This document shows positions 1 to 6,322 of a stretch of DNA of 25,300 bases, piece after piece. This DNA comes from a virus, in IMG/VR virus record IMGVR_UViG_3300021976_000068, positions 1 through 25,300 of that record; one strand, given 5' to 3'. Each line of letters starts with the position of its first letter. Positions within the stretch are counted from its first letter, which is position 1. Position numbers and translations under genes: made by a program. The notes beneath the pieces are model-generated. The model was not told the DNA's origin and did no database searches. It saw only the letters and a program-made list of their open reading frames with translations.

Positions 1-207
1 CGCGATGACGGCAACGGCGACAGTGTTAACTGCCAGCTATGCACGCAGTGCTACGCGCTGGGGGGAATCGAGAACGCGATTTCCGACGAAGGCGAAGCCG
101 CCCTCAACTCGTACCGCGCCGAAGCCCGCGAACATTTGGCGGTGCTAAAGGACAAGGGCGCGAGCCTTGAGAACTGGGCTGACCTCATGGCCAAGGTGGG
201 CGCATGA
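1..207 (+). CDS. Partial hypothetical protein with a Cys cluster (C-terminal 68 residues)
   Basis: The frame is open from the first base of the window to a TGA at 205-207, so the 5' end lies outside. The visible part starts RDDGNGDSVNCQLCTQCYAL, with cysteines at visible residues 11, 14 and 17 (C-x2-C-x2-C). That arrangement could bind a metal, but no full zinc-finger pattern can be confirmed. The rest is a charged, probably helical tail ending in ENWADLMAKVGA. The stop overlaps the ATG of the next gene (ATGA at 204-207), which is good evidence that both frames are translated and coupled. I do not recognise the family, and function is unknown. Confidence 0.6.
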   Translation, partial: RDDGNGDSVNCQLCTQCYALGGIENAISDEGEAALNSYRAEAREHLAVLKDKGASLENWADLMAKVGA

Positions 208-521
208 ACGTCAGTAGAGAAAACATCGTGGCTCTCGCGATCCTCGCGCAGCTGGGAGGCCATCGCCTTACGGCAATGACTGGCGCCAAAGACTTTGCAT
301 ACACCGCGCGTTCCCTGACCTTCCGCCTGCCATCGAATTTTGCAGCGAAGGGAATCAACTGCGTCCGGATTACCCTGAACGGGCTTGACCTGTACGACGT
401 GGATTTTATGAAGATTCGCGGCACGCTACCGATTCGGATCGTAGCGACACAGGAAAACATCTATGGTGACGCCCTGCGCGCGCTGGTAAGCGACACCACC
501 GGCCTGTCGCTGTCACTCTGA
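204..521 (+). CDS. Conserved phage protein of unknown function
   Basis: This 105-residue protein contains GGHRLTAMTGAKDF, then SLTFRLPSNFAAKGINCVRITLN, then LYDVDFMKIRG (spread over residues 18-75). I recognise this pattern from many small phage proteins in early regions that have no assigned function. No signal peptide, membrane segment or catalytic motif is visible. The start ATG overlaps the upstream stop by four bases, consistent with translational coupling. The C-terminal part (residues 80-105) predicts a helix ending in TGLSLSL, as in the relatives I recall. The CDS is near certain; the role is open. Confidence 0.85.
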   Translation: MNVSRENIVALAILAQLGGHRLTAMTGAKDFAYTARSLTFRLPSNFAAKGINCVRITLNGLDLYDVDFMKIRGTLPIRIVATQENIYGDALRALVSDTTGLSLSL

Positions 522-587
522 GGTAATGCACGAATGTCCGTCAACTCGAACCGTACGCGCCCCACATTGCTGGAGCAGGGAACTACT

Positions 588-860
588 ATGAGCAGCCAGC
601 CCAAGCCACGCCGCCGCAACACCAAGGAGACGCCCGGCCGCAATCCATCCGCCAAAGAAATCCTGGCCAAGCGTGAGGAATACAGCTTGACGCAGACGAA
701 GGCGGGAGCGCTGGTCTACACGCCGCTGCGCACGTGGCAGGATTGGGAGTATGGCCACCGCCGCATGCCTGCCGCGCTGTGGGAATACTTCTGCCTCGTG
801 CTGGACTACCCGACGGTAGCGAAAGCGCGCGCCGACTGGCTGGAACACCGAGCGGCGTAG
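588..860 (+). CDS. Small HTH-like DNA-binding protein (putative)
   Basis: The protein is about 90 residues, with a very basic N-terminus (PKPRRRNTK) followed by a segment resembling an XRE/Cro-like helix-turn-helix: AKEILAKREEYSLTQTKAGAL, then VYTPLRTWQDWEYGHRRMP. The 'SLTQTKAGALV...RTWQDWEYGHRRMP' order matches the turn plus recognition helix and the 'W-x-x-G-x-R-x-x-P' end seen in XRE-type domains. I prefer the ATG at 588, preceded by AGGGA at 577-581. An in-frame ATG at 534, preceded by GAGGT at 520-524, would add 18 residues of low complexity. The gene lies just upstream of a long inverted repeat (901-937), so it may be a regulator with a nearby operator. That link is inference. Confidence 0.75.
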   Translation: MSSQPKPRRRNTKETPGRNPSAKEILAKREEYSLTQTKAGALVYTPLRTWQDWEYGHRRMPAALWEYFCLVLDYPTVAKARADWLEHRAA

Positions 861-900
861 CGCTGGCATGGTTTCATGCGTCAATCCTGTGACGGTGTAG

Positions 901-937
901 AGAGCAACGAATGCACGCAATGCGTACATTACGCTCT
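901..937. promoter_or_regulatory. Long imperfect inverted repeat, candidate operator or RNA hairpin
   Basis: Positions 910-930 form a 21-bp near-perfect palindrome: arm AATGCACGCA, central A, arm TGCGTACATT, with one mismatched pair. Outside it, AGAGC (901-905) and GCTCT (933-937) are also inverted copies. It sits in the longest non-coding gap of the window (861-961), about 25 bases before the next start codon. No run of T follows, so an intrinsic terminator is unlikely. An operator for a dimeric repressor or a 5'-UTR hairpin fits better. The function is not shown by the sequence. Confidence 0.5.
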
Positions 938-961
938 GACAACTCAACAGGATGACGACAG

Positions 962-1288
962 ATGAAAACCCGCATGAATTTCGCTCCGATTGCTTACGCC
1001 ATTTTCAGCGTCGCTGCAGCCGCCTCAAGCGGCTGCGGCGCCATTGCTCCAATCCTCCCCGACGCGATCCGCAGCGAAGTTGAGCACATCAGTCACCCGC
1101 TCGCCGGCTGGCCCGTCAGTGCCAAGGATACGGAAGACAGCTTGAGCACGTTGAACGTGGTGGGCCGCTGGACGCGCGGGAACTTCTACGTCGAGAACGG
1201 CGTCGGCTACAAACTGACAGACGGCGGGTTCTACGGTCCGAAGGTAACTTTTGTCAGCCGCGTCGGTTACGAATGGAAATTGCGTTAA
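962..1288 (+). CDS. Small exported protein, probable lipoprotein
   Basis: This 108-residue protein begins with a signal-peptide-like segment: basic MKTR, a hydrophobic stretch from about residue 6 to 22, then SSGC with Cys25 as possible lipidation site. The lipobox is weak because Ser rather than Leu is at -3. The mature part runs from HPLAGWPVS through TLNVVGRWTRGNFYVENGVGYKL to VSRVGYEWKLR, a short beta-rich body that I cannot assign to a family. AGGA at 950-953 precedes the ATG. Phage-encoded lipoproteins can protect the host surface from superinfection, or can be lysogenic conversion proteins, but nothing here decides this. Confidence 0.78.
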   Translation: MKTRMNFAPIAYAIFSVAAAASSGCGAIAPILPDAIRSEVEHISHPLAGWPVSAKDTEDSLSTLNVVGRWTRGNFYVENGVGYKLTDGGFYGPKVTFVSRVGYEWKLR

Positions 1289-1300
1289 TGAGGGCACGCG

Positions 1301-1744
1301 ATGGGGATGATGGGCTATTACATTCTGGACGAAGACGGCGAGCCAAAACGCTGCAATGATTTGATCGAGTGGGCGCGCTGGTGTGAAACCGCCAACCGTC
1401 ACGTGGCCGAAACCTATTTCGGCCGCGTTCGCGTGTCCACCGTATTCCTCGCGCTCGATCACGGTTTCGTTTTCAACGGCCGCCCCGTGCTCTTTGAAAC
1501 CATGATTTTTGGCGGCTGGCACAACTACTACACGGCCCGATACACGTCGCGGCAATACGCCCTCATTGGGCGTGAACAGGCTTGCCAGTTAGTTAGCGAC
1601 TGGCGCCTCGTCCCCTATCCGATTCAATGGCTCGCTCGTCGCATCGTGGACGATGCGCAGTCATTGCAATGGCAACTAGGGCTGGCATCCGCCAAACGGA
1701 GAGCGGAGCAGCTGCTTGCTAAGTTGAGGCGTGGAGGTTTTTAA
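1301..1744 (+). CDS. Conserved phage protein of unknown function
   Basis: This 147-residue protein starts MGMMGYYILDEDGE. It carries WARWCETANRHVAET, RVRVSTVFLALDHGF and PVLFETMIFGG (residues 25-70). I recognise this set from a widespread small phage family found in accessory regions of many phage genomes, always without known function. The family usually ends soon after the segment RYTSRQYALIG. Here about 55 more residues follow, rich in Arg and Ala and probably helical, so this copy is longer than usual. GAGGG at 1290-1294 precedes the start; ATG codons at 1307 and 1310 are alternatives. The CDS is certain, the role unknown. Confidence 0.85.
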   Translation: MGMMGYYILDEDGEPKRCNDLIEWARWCETANRHVAETYFGRVRVSTVFLALDHGFVFNGRPVLFETMIFGGWHNYYTARYTSRQYALIGREQACQLVSDWRLVPYPIQWLARRIVDDAQSLQWQLGLASAKRRAEQLLAKLRRGGF

Positions 1745-1762
1745 CAGCGAGGAGTTAGAGCG

Positions 1763-1981
1763 ATGGCAAAGCAATGCGTAATCGACAAATGCGAGAACCT
1801 TATAAGCGAACGTTCACAGATGGATATGTGCCCCACCTGCCGGGGCGGCTTGCACTACTGGCACAAGAAACGGCCCGCCGAAATTTTGGAGCGGCGGCGC
1901 AAACTGACCATGTACCACTCAAGGCTAGACACAATGGTCGATGACGATGAGCACGTGATCCCGCGACGGCGGCGAGCGTAA
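1763..1981 (+). CDS. Small Cys/His-rich phage protein, likely zinc-binding
   Basis: The protein is 72 residues with Cys5, Cys10, Cys23 and Cys26 (C-x4-C-x12-C-x2-C), then His31 and His34, followed by a very basic half (KKRPAEILERRRKL and a terminal PRRRRA). The metal ligands and the charge suggest a small zinc-binding, perhaps nucleic-acid-binding protein. GAGGAG at 1749-1754 with an 8-base spacer supports the start. It sits between a conserved phage gene and the triple-HTH gene in the same transcriptional direction. I recall similar short proteins in proteobacterial phages but no function. Confidence 0.8.
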   Translation: MAKQCVIDKCENLISERSQMDMCPTCRGGLHYWHKKRPAEILERRRKLTMYHSRLDTMVDDDEHVIPRRRRA

Positions 1982-2002
1982 CTTTACTGAGGAGGATTCA
2001 AC

Positions 2003-2752
2003 GTGAAGACATACACCGAGGAATTCAAGCGCGAAGCAATCGCGGCGCTTAATAGCGGAATGTCGAAGGCAGAGCTTTACAAGAAATTTAAAGTCGGCAA
2101 CAGCAGTATTTATCAATGGAGAAAGAAATTGGCACCCGCAGTATCTCGAAGAACTAAGTTTGATGAAAATGGTTTCGGCCCTTCAACAAAATTCCCCGTG
2201 GAGGTGAAGCTAGCTGCCGTCAAGCGAATGCAGGGAGGCGACTCGGCGCAGACGATTGGCGATGAACTCAAGACCAGTCCTGGCTCCATCAGAACTTGGC
2301 GCAAGCAATACGAAAAGGCGCAGAAGAAAGCCGCAAAGAAAACGAACGGGCACAGCAACGGCGCCGCCACCAAGAGCGGTTACGACGCTGACGCAAAGGC
2401 GGCTGCAGTCGCGCGACTGAACGCGGGCGAGTCTGCAAAGGCTCTTGCGGAAGAGTTGGGCGTCTCTGATGCGTCCATTTATCTTTGGCGCAAGGCGATT
2501 CAGAACGGCGGGGTCAGTCCTTACAGCAGGAAAGCCAAAGCGAACGGGCACGGCAACGGCGCTGCGGCGACGATGGAAGCCCCGGCACGTAAAGCGCACT
2601 ACGGCAACAATTCGCACCTGCGTGACGCGGTGACATACCTCAAGCACGCGGAAGCGAAGCTAATGAGCATGGTGCGGGACGGGTCGATTAAGCGCCCGGA
2701 CTCCGTGCACTTGCTGATGCTGCTAGCGCTGGAGGAGATACAGAAAGCATGA
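2003..2752 (+). CDS. Protein with three transposase-type (HTH_Tnp_1-like) helix-turn-helix units, no transposase domain
   Basis: This 249-residue protein starts with GTG, six bases after a strong GGAGGA at 1991-1996. Three related units are visible: residues 4-42 (EEFKREAIAAL...SSIYQWRKKL), 64-104 (VEVKLAAVKRM...GSIRTWRKQY) and 127-165 (ADAKAAAVARL...ASIYLWRKAI). Each has the 'K-x-x-A-x-x-x-L/M ... I-x-x-W-R-K' pattern of the OrfA/IS3-type HTH. The units are joined by flexible linkers, two of which share NGHxNGAA. Residues 200-249 form a separate helical C-terminus. There is no DDE catalytic core, so this is a DNA-binding protein of unknown role and not a transposase. The ATGA overlap with the next gene suggests coupling. 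Confidence 0.85.
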   Translation: MKTYTEEFKREAIAALNSGMSKAELYKKFKVGNSSIYQWRKKLAPAVSRRTKFDENGFGPSTKFPVEVKLAAVKRMQGGDSAQTIGDELKTSPGSIRTWRKQYEKAQKKAAKKTNGHSNGAATKSGYDADAKAAAVARLNAGESAKALAEELGVSDASIYLWRKAIQNGGVSPYSRKAKANGHGNGAAATMEAPARKAHYGNNSHLRDAVTYLKHAEAKLMSMVRDGSIKRPDSVHLLMLLALEEIQKA

Positions 2753-3021
2753 GCGCGCAGGCTACGTGCGGGCACTGTGAAGAGTTGATCGGGAATGAAG
2801 AGCCCGCAATGACCGGGGGCATTGACGGCCCCGCGCCCTTCCATGTCGATTGCCTTAAACGTTTGTTGATCGGATCAGTGGCGCACGTAGAGCGGCGGTG
2901 TTCATGTTTCGTGGCAGGATCAGATGAGAATGACCCGCCGGGAATGACCCGGCGGGAAGCCGCGCGCGAGGCGGTAGCAGCATGGGAGGCGCGCAACAAT
3001 GCCCGACGCAATGACGCTTGA
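2749..3021 (+). CDS. Small conserved phage protein with a putative zinc site
   Basis: The protein is 90 residues. Cys7-x2-Cys10 and His32-x2-Cys35 form a plausible zinc site, with a further Cys51-x-Cys53. The segments HVDCLKRLLIGSVAHVERRC and DENDPPGMTRREAAREAVAAWE are familiar from small proteins in phage early regions. The start overlaps the stop of the triple-HTH gene (ATGA at 2749-2752) and the end overlaps the next gene, so it is embedded in one transcription unit. Function is unknown. Confidence 0.83.
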   Translation: MSAQATCGHCEELIGNEEPAMTGGIDGPAPFHVDCLKRLLIGSVAHVERRCSCFVAGSDENDPPGMTRREAAREAVAAWEARNNARRNDA

Positions 3022-3247
3022 CGAGGCGGCGAAAATATTCCCGCCCATCTGGACTATCTACGACCGCCCCGAGGATCACCCGGAGCACGTGATAGTCCGC
3101 ATGTGGTTCGGTCTCGTGCCGCATCCGGAAGCCGGCCGCGTGGCGACGATTGAAGAGGCGCGGCGATTGATACGTATGGCAGGCGGGTCGGTTTGTTTGC
3201 CGCGAGGCGATGACGATGCGCCGTGCATTGTTGAGAGTTGGTTGTAA
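2999..3247 (+). CDS. Hypothetical phage protein
   Basis: This 82-residue protein (MPDAMTLDEAAKIFPPIWTI) has a mixed alpha/beta pattern. It includes HPEHVIVRMWFG and a helical segment, TIEEARRLIRMAG. GGGAGG at 2984-2989, inside the preceding gene, supports the ATG at 2999. The preceding frame overlaps it by 23 bases. No membrane segment, signal or recognised domain is present. The phrase VIVRMWFG...P...ATIEEARR recalls other small phage proteins of unknown role, but I cannot name a family. Confidence 0.78.
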   Translation: MPDAMTLDEAAKIFPPIWTIYDRPEDHPEHVIVRMWFGLVPHPEAGRVATIEEARRLIRMAGGSVCLPRGDDDAPCIVESWL

Positions 3248-3267
3248 ATAACAGGAGGGGTGTCCCG

Positions 3268-3585
3268 ATGGTTGCGGCGAAATTGAAAGTTGAAAAGAGT
3301 CTGCCCCGGCTGCGCGTTGAAAAGCGTATACCGATACCGAAACGGCGAGGCGAGGTGGACGAGCGATTTCCGTGGCTGGATATGGAGCCGACCGATTCGT
3401 TTTTCGTACCGGTGAACTTTGAACGCCCGGATGACGATTGGGATGCGCTGCATAAGCGGATGGTGGCGCGCTGCACCGCTGCGGGCCGCAGACACGATTG
3501 CATGTTTAAGTGTTGGAAGGCCGAAGAAAAGGACAACGGCAAAGGCGTGCGCGTCTGGAGAATAGCGACCCCGACCCCGGAGTAG
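3268..3585 (+). CDS. Conserved phage protein of unknown function
   Basis: This 105-residue protein begins with basic, repetitive segments (KVEKSLPRLRVEKRIPIPKRRG) spread over residues 6-27. Residues 33-50 then read FPWLDMEPTDSFFVPVNF, and it ends GVRVWRIATPTPE. The combination 'P-x-x-x-M-x-x-x-D-S-F-F-V-P ... R-V-W-R-I' recurs in many small phage proteins without known function. I chose the ATG at 3268 because AGGAGGGG at 3253-3260 lies seven bases upstream. A TTG ten codons earlier is open but would place the ribosome site inside the gene. Confidence 0.82.
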   Translation: MVAAKLKVEKSLPRLRVEKRIPIPKRRGEVDERFPWLDMEPTDSFFVPVNFERPDDDWDALHKRMVARCTAAGRRHDCMFKCWKAEEKDNGKGVRVWRIATPTPE

Positions 3586-3636
3586 CGGACATGGTGGTAT
3601 GGCTACTGCAACAATTGGAAAGCACAAGGGGGCTAT

Positions 3637-3885
3637 ATGAACGCGTGGAGCGAGACAAGCGCGGACGGCGGGTATTGGGTGCTGCGGGAGGGTGGTGCAG
3701 AAATCATCCTGACCAAGCGCCCGCACTACTGCGACCGGGGGCATTGGTCAGCGATTGTTTTTGGTATCAATGATCTCGACTGGCAGGACATGTTCCCGCG
3801 CTATTACATGAACCTTGACCGCGCGAAACTGGAGCTGGCGGACTGGCTAGCGTGGCGGCTGTATCAGGGGCGCGCGCCGTCGTGA
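3637..3885 (+). CDS. Hypothetical phage protein
   Basis: This 82-residue protein is rich in aromatic residues. It runs from MNAWSETSADGGYWVLREGG through CDRGHWSAIVFG to LDWQDMFPRYYMNLDRAKLE. The ATG at 3637 is preceded by AAGGGGG at 3626-3632. The stop overlaps the GTG of the next gene (GTGA, 3882-3885), supporting both reading frames. The alternating hydrophobic pattern in the first 45 residues suggests a small beta-sheet followed by a helix with 'AKLELADWLAWRLYQ'. No family is recognised. Confidence 0.75.
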   Translation: MNAWSETSADGGYWVLREGGAEIILTKRPHYCDRGHWSAIVFGINDLDWQDMFPRYYMNLDRAKLELADWLAWRLYQGRAPS

Positions 3886-4121
3886 CTGATGACGTTCACG
3901 TTGGCCGCTTGAGTAAGGAGACGCGCGCGGCCATCGCCGATTACCTGTGCGCGATTGGCCGTGACGATTTAGCCGACCGGCGGTGGTGGGAATTCAATGA
4001 ATTTTGCGGACTGTGGTTCCGCCTATCCATCGCGGATGACACTCCGCAACTATTCCCGAAGGGGAAATCGGCAACGCTGCAGTGCATGCGGGACATGATT
4101 GAAGAGGCGGCGCGGACGTGA
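3882..4121 (+). CDS. Hypothetical phage protein
   Basis: This is a 79-residue protein if the GTG at 3882 is used. That codon overlaps the upstream stop as GTGA, the same coupling style as at the gene's own end (4118-4121). A GTG at 3852 would add ten residues and a larger overlap, and is less likely. The protein has a helical start (LSKETRAAIADYLCAIGRDDLADRRWWEF is its longest visible segment) followed by FRLSIADDTPQLFPKG and a C-terminal helix. I recognise no domain. Confidence 0.72.
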   Translation: MTDDVHVGRLSKETRAAIADYLCAIGRDDLADRRWWEFNEFCGLWFRLSIADDTPQLFPKGKSATLQCMRDMIEEAART

Positions 4122-4474
4122 AAATACTTGTGTGCGGCGGGCGCGATTTCGCGGATAAGGATTTTCTCTTTGATTGGCTGGACGATTACCGCAGCCGTTG
4201 CCTCGACCCCATCACGCACCTCATTCACGGGGCGGCACGCGGCGCCGATACGCTGGCCGGCGAATGGGCTGCATTGCGGGGCATTCAACCGGTGGCCTGC
4301 CCTGCGCTCTGGCGCGCGCACGGCAGTAAAGCAGCCGGGCCGATGCGCAACGCGGCCATGTTGCAGCTATGGCCTGATATCGTGATCGCCTTCCCCGGCG
4401 GCACAGGCACCGCCAACATGGTCCGCCAGTCGAGACAGGCGGGCATATTGGTGGTGCCTGCGGTACCGCGTTAG
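4118..4474 (+). CDS. DUF2493/SLOG-type nucleotide-binding protein
   Basis: This 118-residue Rossmann-like protein has the family motifs in order: KILVCGGRDF at residues 2-11, HGAARGAD at 37-44, GPMRN at 74-78 and AFPGGTGTANMV at 91-102. The length fits the single-domain DUF2493 (YspA-like, SLOG superfamily) proteins common in phages. SLOG domains are proposed to bind or sense nucleotides or nucleotide-derived signals, but the ligand and role of phage members are not settled. Translation probably starts at GTG 4118, overlapping the upstream stop. This is the last + strand gene: its TAG overlaps the stop codon of the convergent gene on the other strand. Confidence 0.88.
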   Translation: MKILVCGGRDFADKDFLFDWLDDYRSRCLDPITHLIHGAARGADTLAGEWAALRGIQPVACPALWRAHGSKAAGPMRNAAMLQLWPDIVIAFPGGTGTANMVRQSRQAGILVVPAVPR

Positions 4475-4809
4475 GCTTTCGGTTCCCCCTCCTCTGGAAA
4501 GTTCTCCTCTGGAACGCCGCCTGCGCCCTTCAGGGCCTGTAGCCCGGCGTGCGCTGCGTCGCTACGGTCCCGCCAACTGCGCATCTCCGCTGCCGTTGGC
4601 TTGCGGTTGGCGGCAATCATTCCGTTTACTTCGACCGTCAGCGCCTCAAGTTCGCTCAGCGCTTCAGTGCCGCGCAGGATCAGGCGGGAAATCAGGTCCA
4701 GTAACCCGCCGATTTGTCCGGCATCGAATCCGATGGCGGGGTTGCGCGTCGCCGTGGCGATGGCTTGTAGCAGCCCGGATACAACGCTCAGTATCATTGT
4801 GACGTTCAT
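4471..4809 (-). CDS. Hypothetical protein at the end of the late operon
   Basis: This 112-residue protein (MNVTMILSVVSGLLQAIATA) is mostly helical. A moderately hydrophobic N-terminus is followed by LLDLISRLILRGTEALSEL, by ANRKPTAAEMRSWRDRSDAAH, and by an acidic tail. The 'R-x-P-T-x-x-E-x-x-x-W-x-x-R-x-D-A-A-H' segment recurs in small phage proteins located near lysis genes, with no known function. It is the last gene of the - strand unit, coupled by ATGA (4806-4809) to the exported protein before it. The first helix is not hydrophobic enough for a confident membrane call. Confidence 0.75.
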   Translation of the reverse strand: MNVTMILSVVSGLLQAIATATRNPAIGFDAGQIGGLLDLISRLILRGTEALSELEALTVEVNGMIAANRKPTAAEMRSWRDRSDAAHAGLQALKGAGGVPEENFPEEGEPKA

Positions 4810-5255
4810 TTGCTACCCCTTGCCGACGTGACGGCGGTGACGAGATTACGAATCAGCGGCGCCGCCTCTGTAACCCACTGGTTCAGATTGGCCGTCGCAA
4901 TGACGAGCTTGTCCTGCGTGGTGACGCCTGCCGCGACTTCCGCACTGATCGATTCATATTGCAGCAGCGCGTCGTAAAGCGAATCGGCGACCGGCTTAGC
5001 GACTTCATCGGCAGCAATGATTGCGTCGCGAGCGGACTGCGGCAGCGCCGGGTCAGCTGCAATCTTCAATCCCTGTTCCTCAAAGATCGTGAACGACCCG
5101 TAAGTCGCATAGCCGCACACCGCCAACGTCTCGGCAACGTTCTTACAGGCGGGAGTGATGGGGTTAACGTCTTTCAGTTTGTCGCACGCCGCTCCCATGG
5201 TTGAAATGCACGCAACGAGCGTGACCGTAAGCGTAAGCAATACCTTTCTGTTCAT
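4806..5255 (-). CDS. Exported or lipid-anchored hypothetical protein
   Basis: This protein is 149 residues from the ATG at 5255, which has AGGAGA seven bases upstream. A GTG directly before it is also open. A signal-like N-terminus (NRKVLLTLTVTLVACISTMG) ends near Cys24 in MGAACDK, so a lipoprotein is possible, though the lipobox is not canonical. Four cysteines (16, 24, 37, 47) lie in the first third, so a disulfide in the periplasm is plausible. The rest is helical with many Ala. The position behind the tail genes, next to two membrane proteins, would suit a lysis or spanin-like role. It does not look like a typical spanin, and I leave the function open. Confidence 0.75.
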   Translation of the reverse strand: MNRKVLLTLTVTLVACISTMGAACDKLKDVNPITPACKNVAETLAVCGYATYGSFTIFEEQGLKIAADPALPQSARDAIIAADEVAKPVADSLYDALLQYESISAEVAAGVTTQDKLVIATANLNQWVTEAAPLIRNLVTAVTSARGSK

Positions 5256-5276
5256 CACGGAATCTCCTATGTGCCG

Positions 5277-5603
5277 CTAGGCGGTGGGGGTCGTCTGCGC
5301 TTGCATCGGTGGTGCAGGTATCGCTGCAGCATTCAATGCGTCAGCGGCTTTCTGCGTGAGAGCGAGCGGCGGCGTTGGCTGGCGTGTGCGCGCGTACAGC
5401 GCCCACAGCATTGCAATGCCCTGCACCGCGTTAAATGCCGTGTCTACGAGCTGCGCCGCGCTGCCCGCCGCTTCGTCCGCGCCACCCATATTCAATGCCC
5501 ATGCCACCAGGGCAACCGCGAGCGCGCGCACCGTGTTGGATTTATAGACAGCCGCCCATGTCCAGCCGCTGGTGATGTTTGTCGGGCTTGAGTTTGCGTT
5601 CAT
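5277..5603 (-). CDS. Small membrane protein, holin candidate
   Basis: This 108-residue protein starts MNANSSPTNITSGWTWAAVY. Two hydrophobic segments are visible: about residues 25-42 (NTVRALAVALVAWALNMG) and about 55-72 (ending FNAVQGIAMLWALYAR), followed by a Pro/Ala-rich tail (PPLALTQKAADALNAAAIP). Small size, two membrane segments and position after the tail genes fit a holin or antiholin, but no family signature is certain. I chose the ATG at 5603 because GAGGA lies directly upstream. The open frame extends to 5900, but that extension is Arg/His-rich and overlaps another real gene. Confidence 0.72.
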   Translation of the reverse strand: MNANSSPTNITSGWTWAAVYKSNTVRALAVALVAWALNMGGADEAAGSAAQLVDTAFNAVQGIAMLWALYARTRQPTPPLALTQKAADALNAAAIPAPPMQAQTTPTA

Positions 5604-5617
5604 ACATTCCTCATGGA

Positions 5618-5893
5618 TCATTCCCCGCGCTTCATCTGTTCGCGAATCACATACGGGGTGATATCGCTTGCCAGCTTGTGAACCTGCCCGCGCAGGCCGC
5701 TGCCGTGGTCGCCAATGTCTAACTGCACCCGCCGCAGCGATTCGGTGATCGTGGCGAGCGTCGTGCTGATGTGCAGATTCTCTATCGCGCGCGTTAAGTC
5801 GCGGCGATTGCAGTCGATGATGTGTTTGATGTAGAAGCCGAGTAGCCCCGCCTGCGCGGCAACGACCACCGCCAGCACCCATTCGATAGACAT
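5618..5893 (-). CDS. Small single-span membrane protein with helical tail
   Basis: This 91-residue protein (MSIEWVLAVVVAAQAGLLGF) has one N-terminal membrane segment (about residues 4-22). A charged, coiled-coil-like region with regularly spaced Leu/Ile follows (NRRDLTRAIENLHISTTLAT onward). This architecture resembles haemolysin XhlA-like or holin-accessory proteins of phages, and also i-spanins, which are usually longer. Its neighbours are the two-span membrane protein downstream and a fibre-associated gene upstream, so a role in lysis is reasonable but unproven. Confidence 0.7.
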   Translation of the reverse strand: MSIEWVLAVVVAAQAGLLGFYIKHIIDCNRRDLTRAIENLHISTTLATITESLRRVQLDIGDHGSGLRGQVHKLASDITPYVIREQMKRGE

Positions 5894-5896
5894 AGG

Positions 5897-6322
5897 TCAA
5901 ACCCTCAGCGGCTGACGTAGATTGGCAATCTGCGAATTGATGGCGGCAACACGCGCCCGCGCCTCGCTGTCATCGGGGTTCAACACAAGCTCACGCAGCG
6001 CGCGCGCCTGCGATGCTTCAAGCGTGATGATTTGCGCGAGTGCATCGGCACGCTGTGCATTGCTGGCCTGCGCTTCGGGCTTCAGTTGCCAGCGTTTGCG
6101 TGCTTCATTCCACTCATGCTCCGCATCGGGCGCGGGGGGGCGATAGCTGATTCTCTCGCCGGTAGTCAGGTCGATGCATTCGCGCTTCCAATCTGCAGCG
6201 CCTTCGTACGCGCCGCATCCTTCGGGAATGGTGGGCGCAAAGTCATCGTCCGAAGAGCTGACGTGATCGCCGGTGAACGTTCCATCGTCCAACTTGTAGA
6301 AGGACCAGCGCCGCGCGGTCAT
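5897..6322 (-). CDS. Possible tail-fibre-associated protein (unknown function)
   Basis: This 141-residue protein is directly downstream of, and coupled (ATGA, 6319-6322) to, the large tip/fibre gene. The N-terminal half is beta-like with aromatic residues (RRWSFYKLDDGTFTGDHVS, then GAYEGAADWKRECIDLTTGE). A Trp-rich link PDAEHEWNEARKRWQLKPE leads into a long helix (about residues 95-135). This order, with 'Y-x-L-x-x-G-x-F-x-G' and 'W-x-x-x-x-x-R-W', is what small fibre-assembly or fibre-tip proteins often show. I cannot match a named family. The placement is the main argument for a tail role. Confidence 0.75.
   Translation of the reverse strand: MTARRWSFYKLDDGTFTGDHVSSSDDDFAPTIPEGCGAYEGAADWKRECIDLTTGERISYRPPAPDAEHEWNEARKRWQLKPEAQASNAQRADALAQIITLEASQARALRELVLNPDDSEARARVAAINSQIANLRQPLRV

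Noticed and set aside
861-885. GCATG-GTTT-CATGC hairpin as a terminator after the small HTH gene
   Set aside because: Only five base pairs and no T-run follow; too weak to call.
2003-2752. Insertion sequence or transposase gene
   Set aside because: Only HTH units are present; there is no catalytic DDE region, no terminal inverted repeats and the gene is coupled to its neighbours.
3076-3744. - strand open frame (222 codons)
   Set aside because: Antisense to several small + strand genes that have ribosome sites and familiar motifs.
5604-5900. Upstream extension of the two-span membrane protein
   Set aside because: The extension is Arg/His-rich, overlaps the well-supported gene 5618-5893, and a good ribosome site lies before the ATG at 5603.
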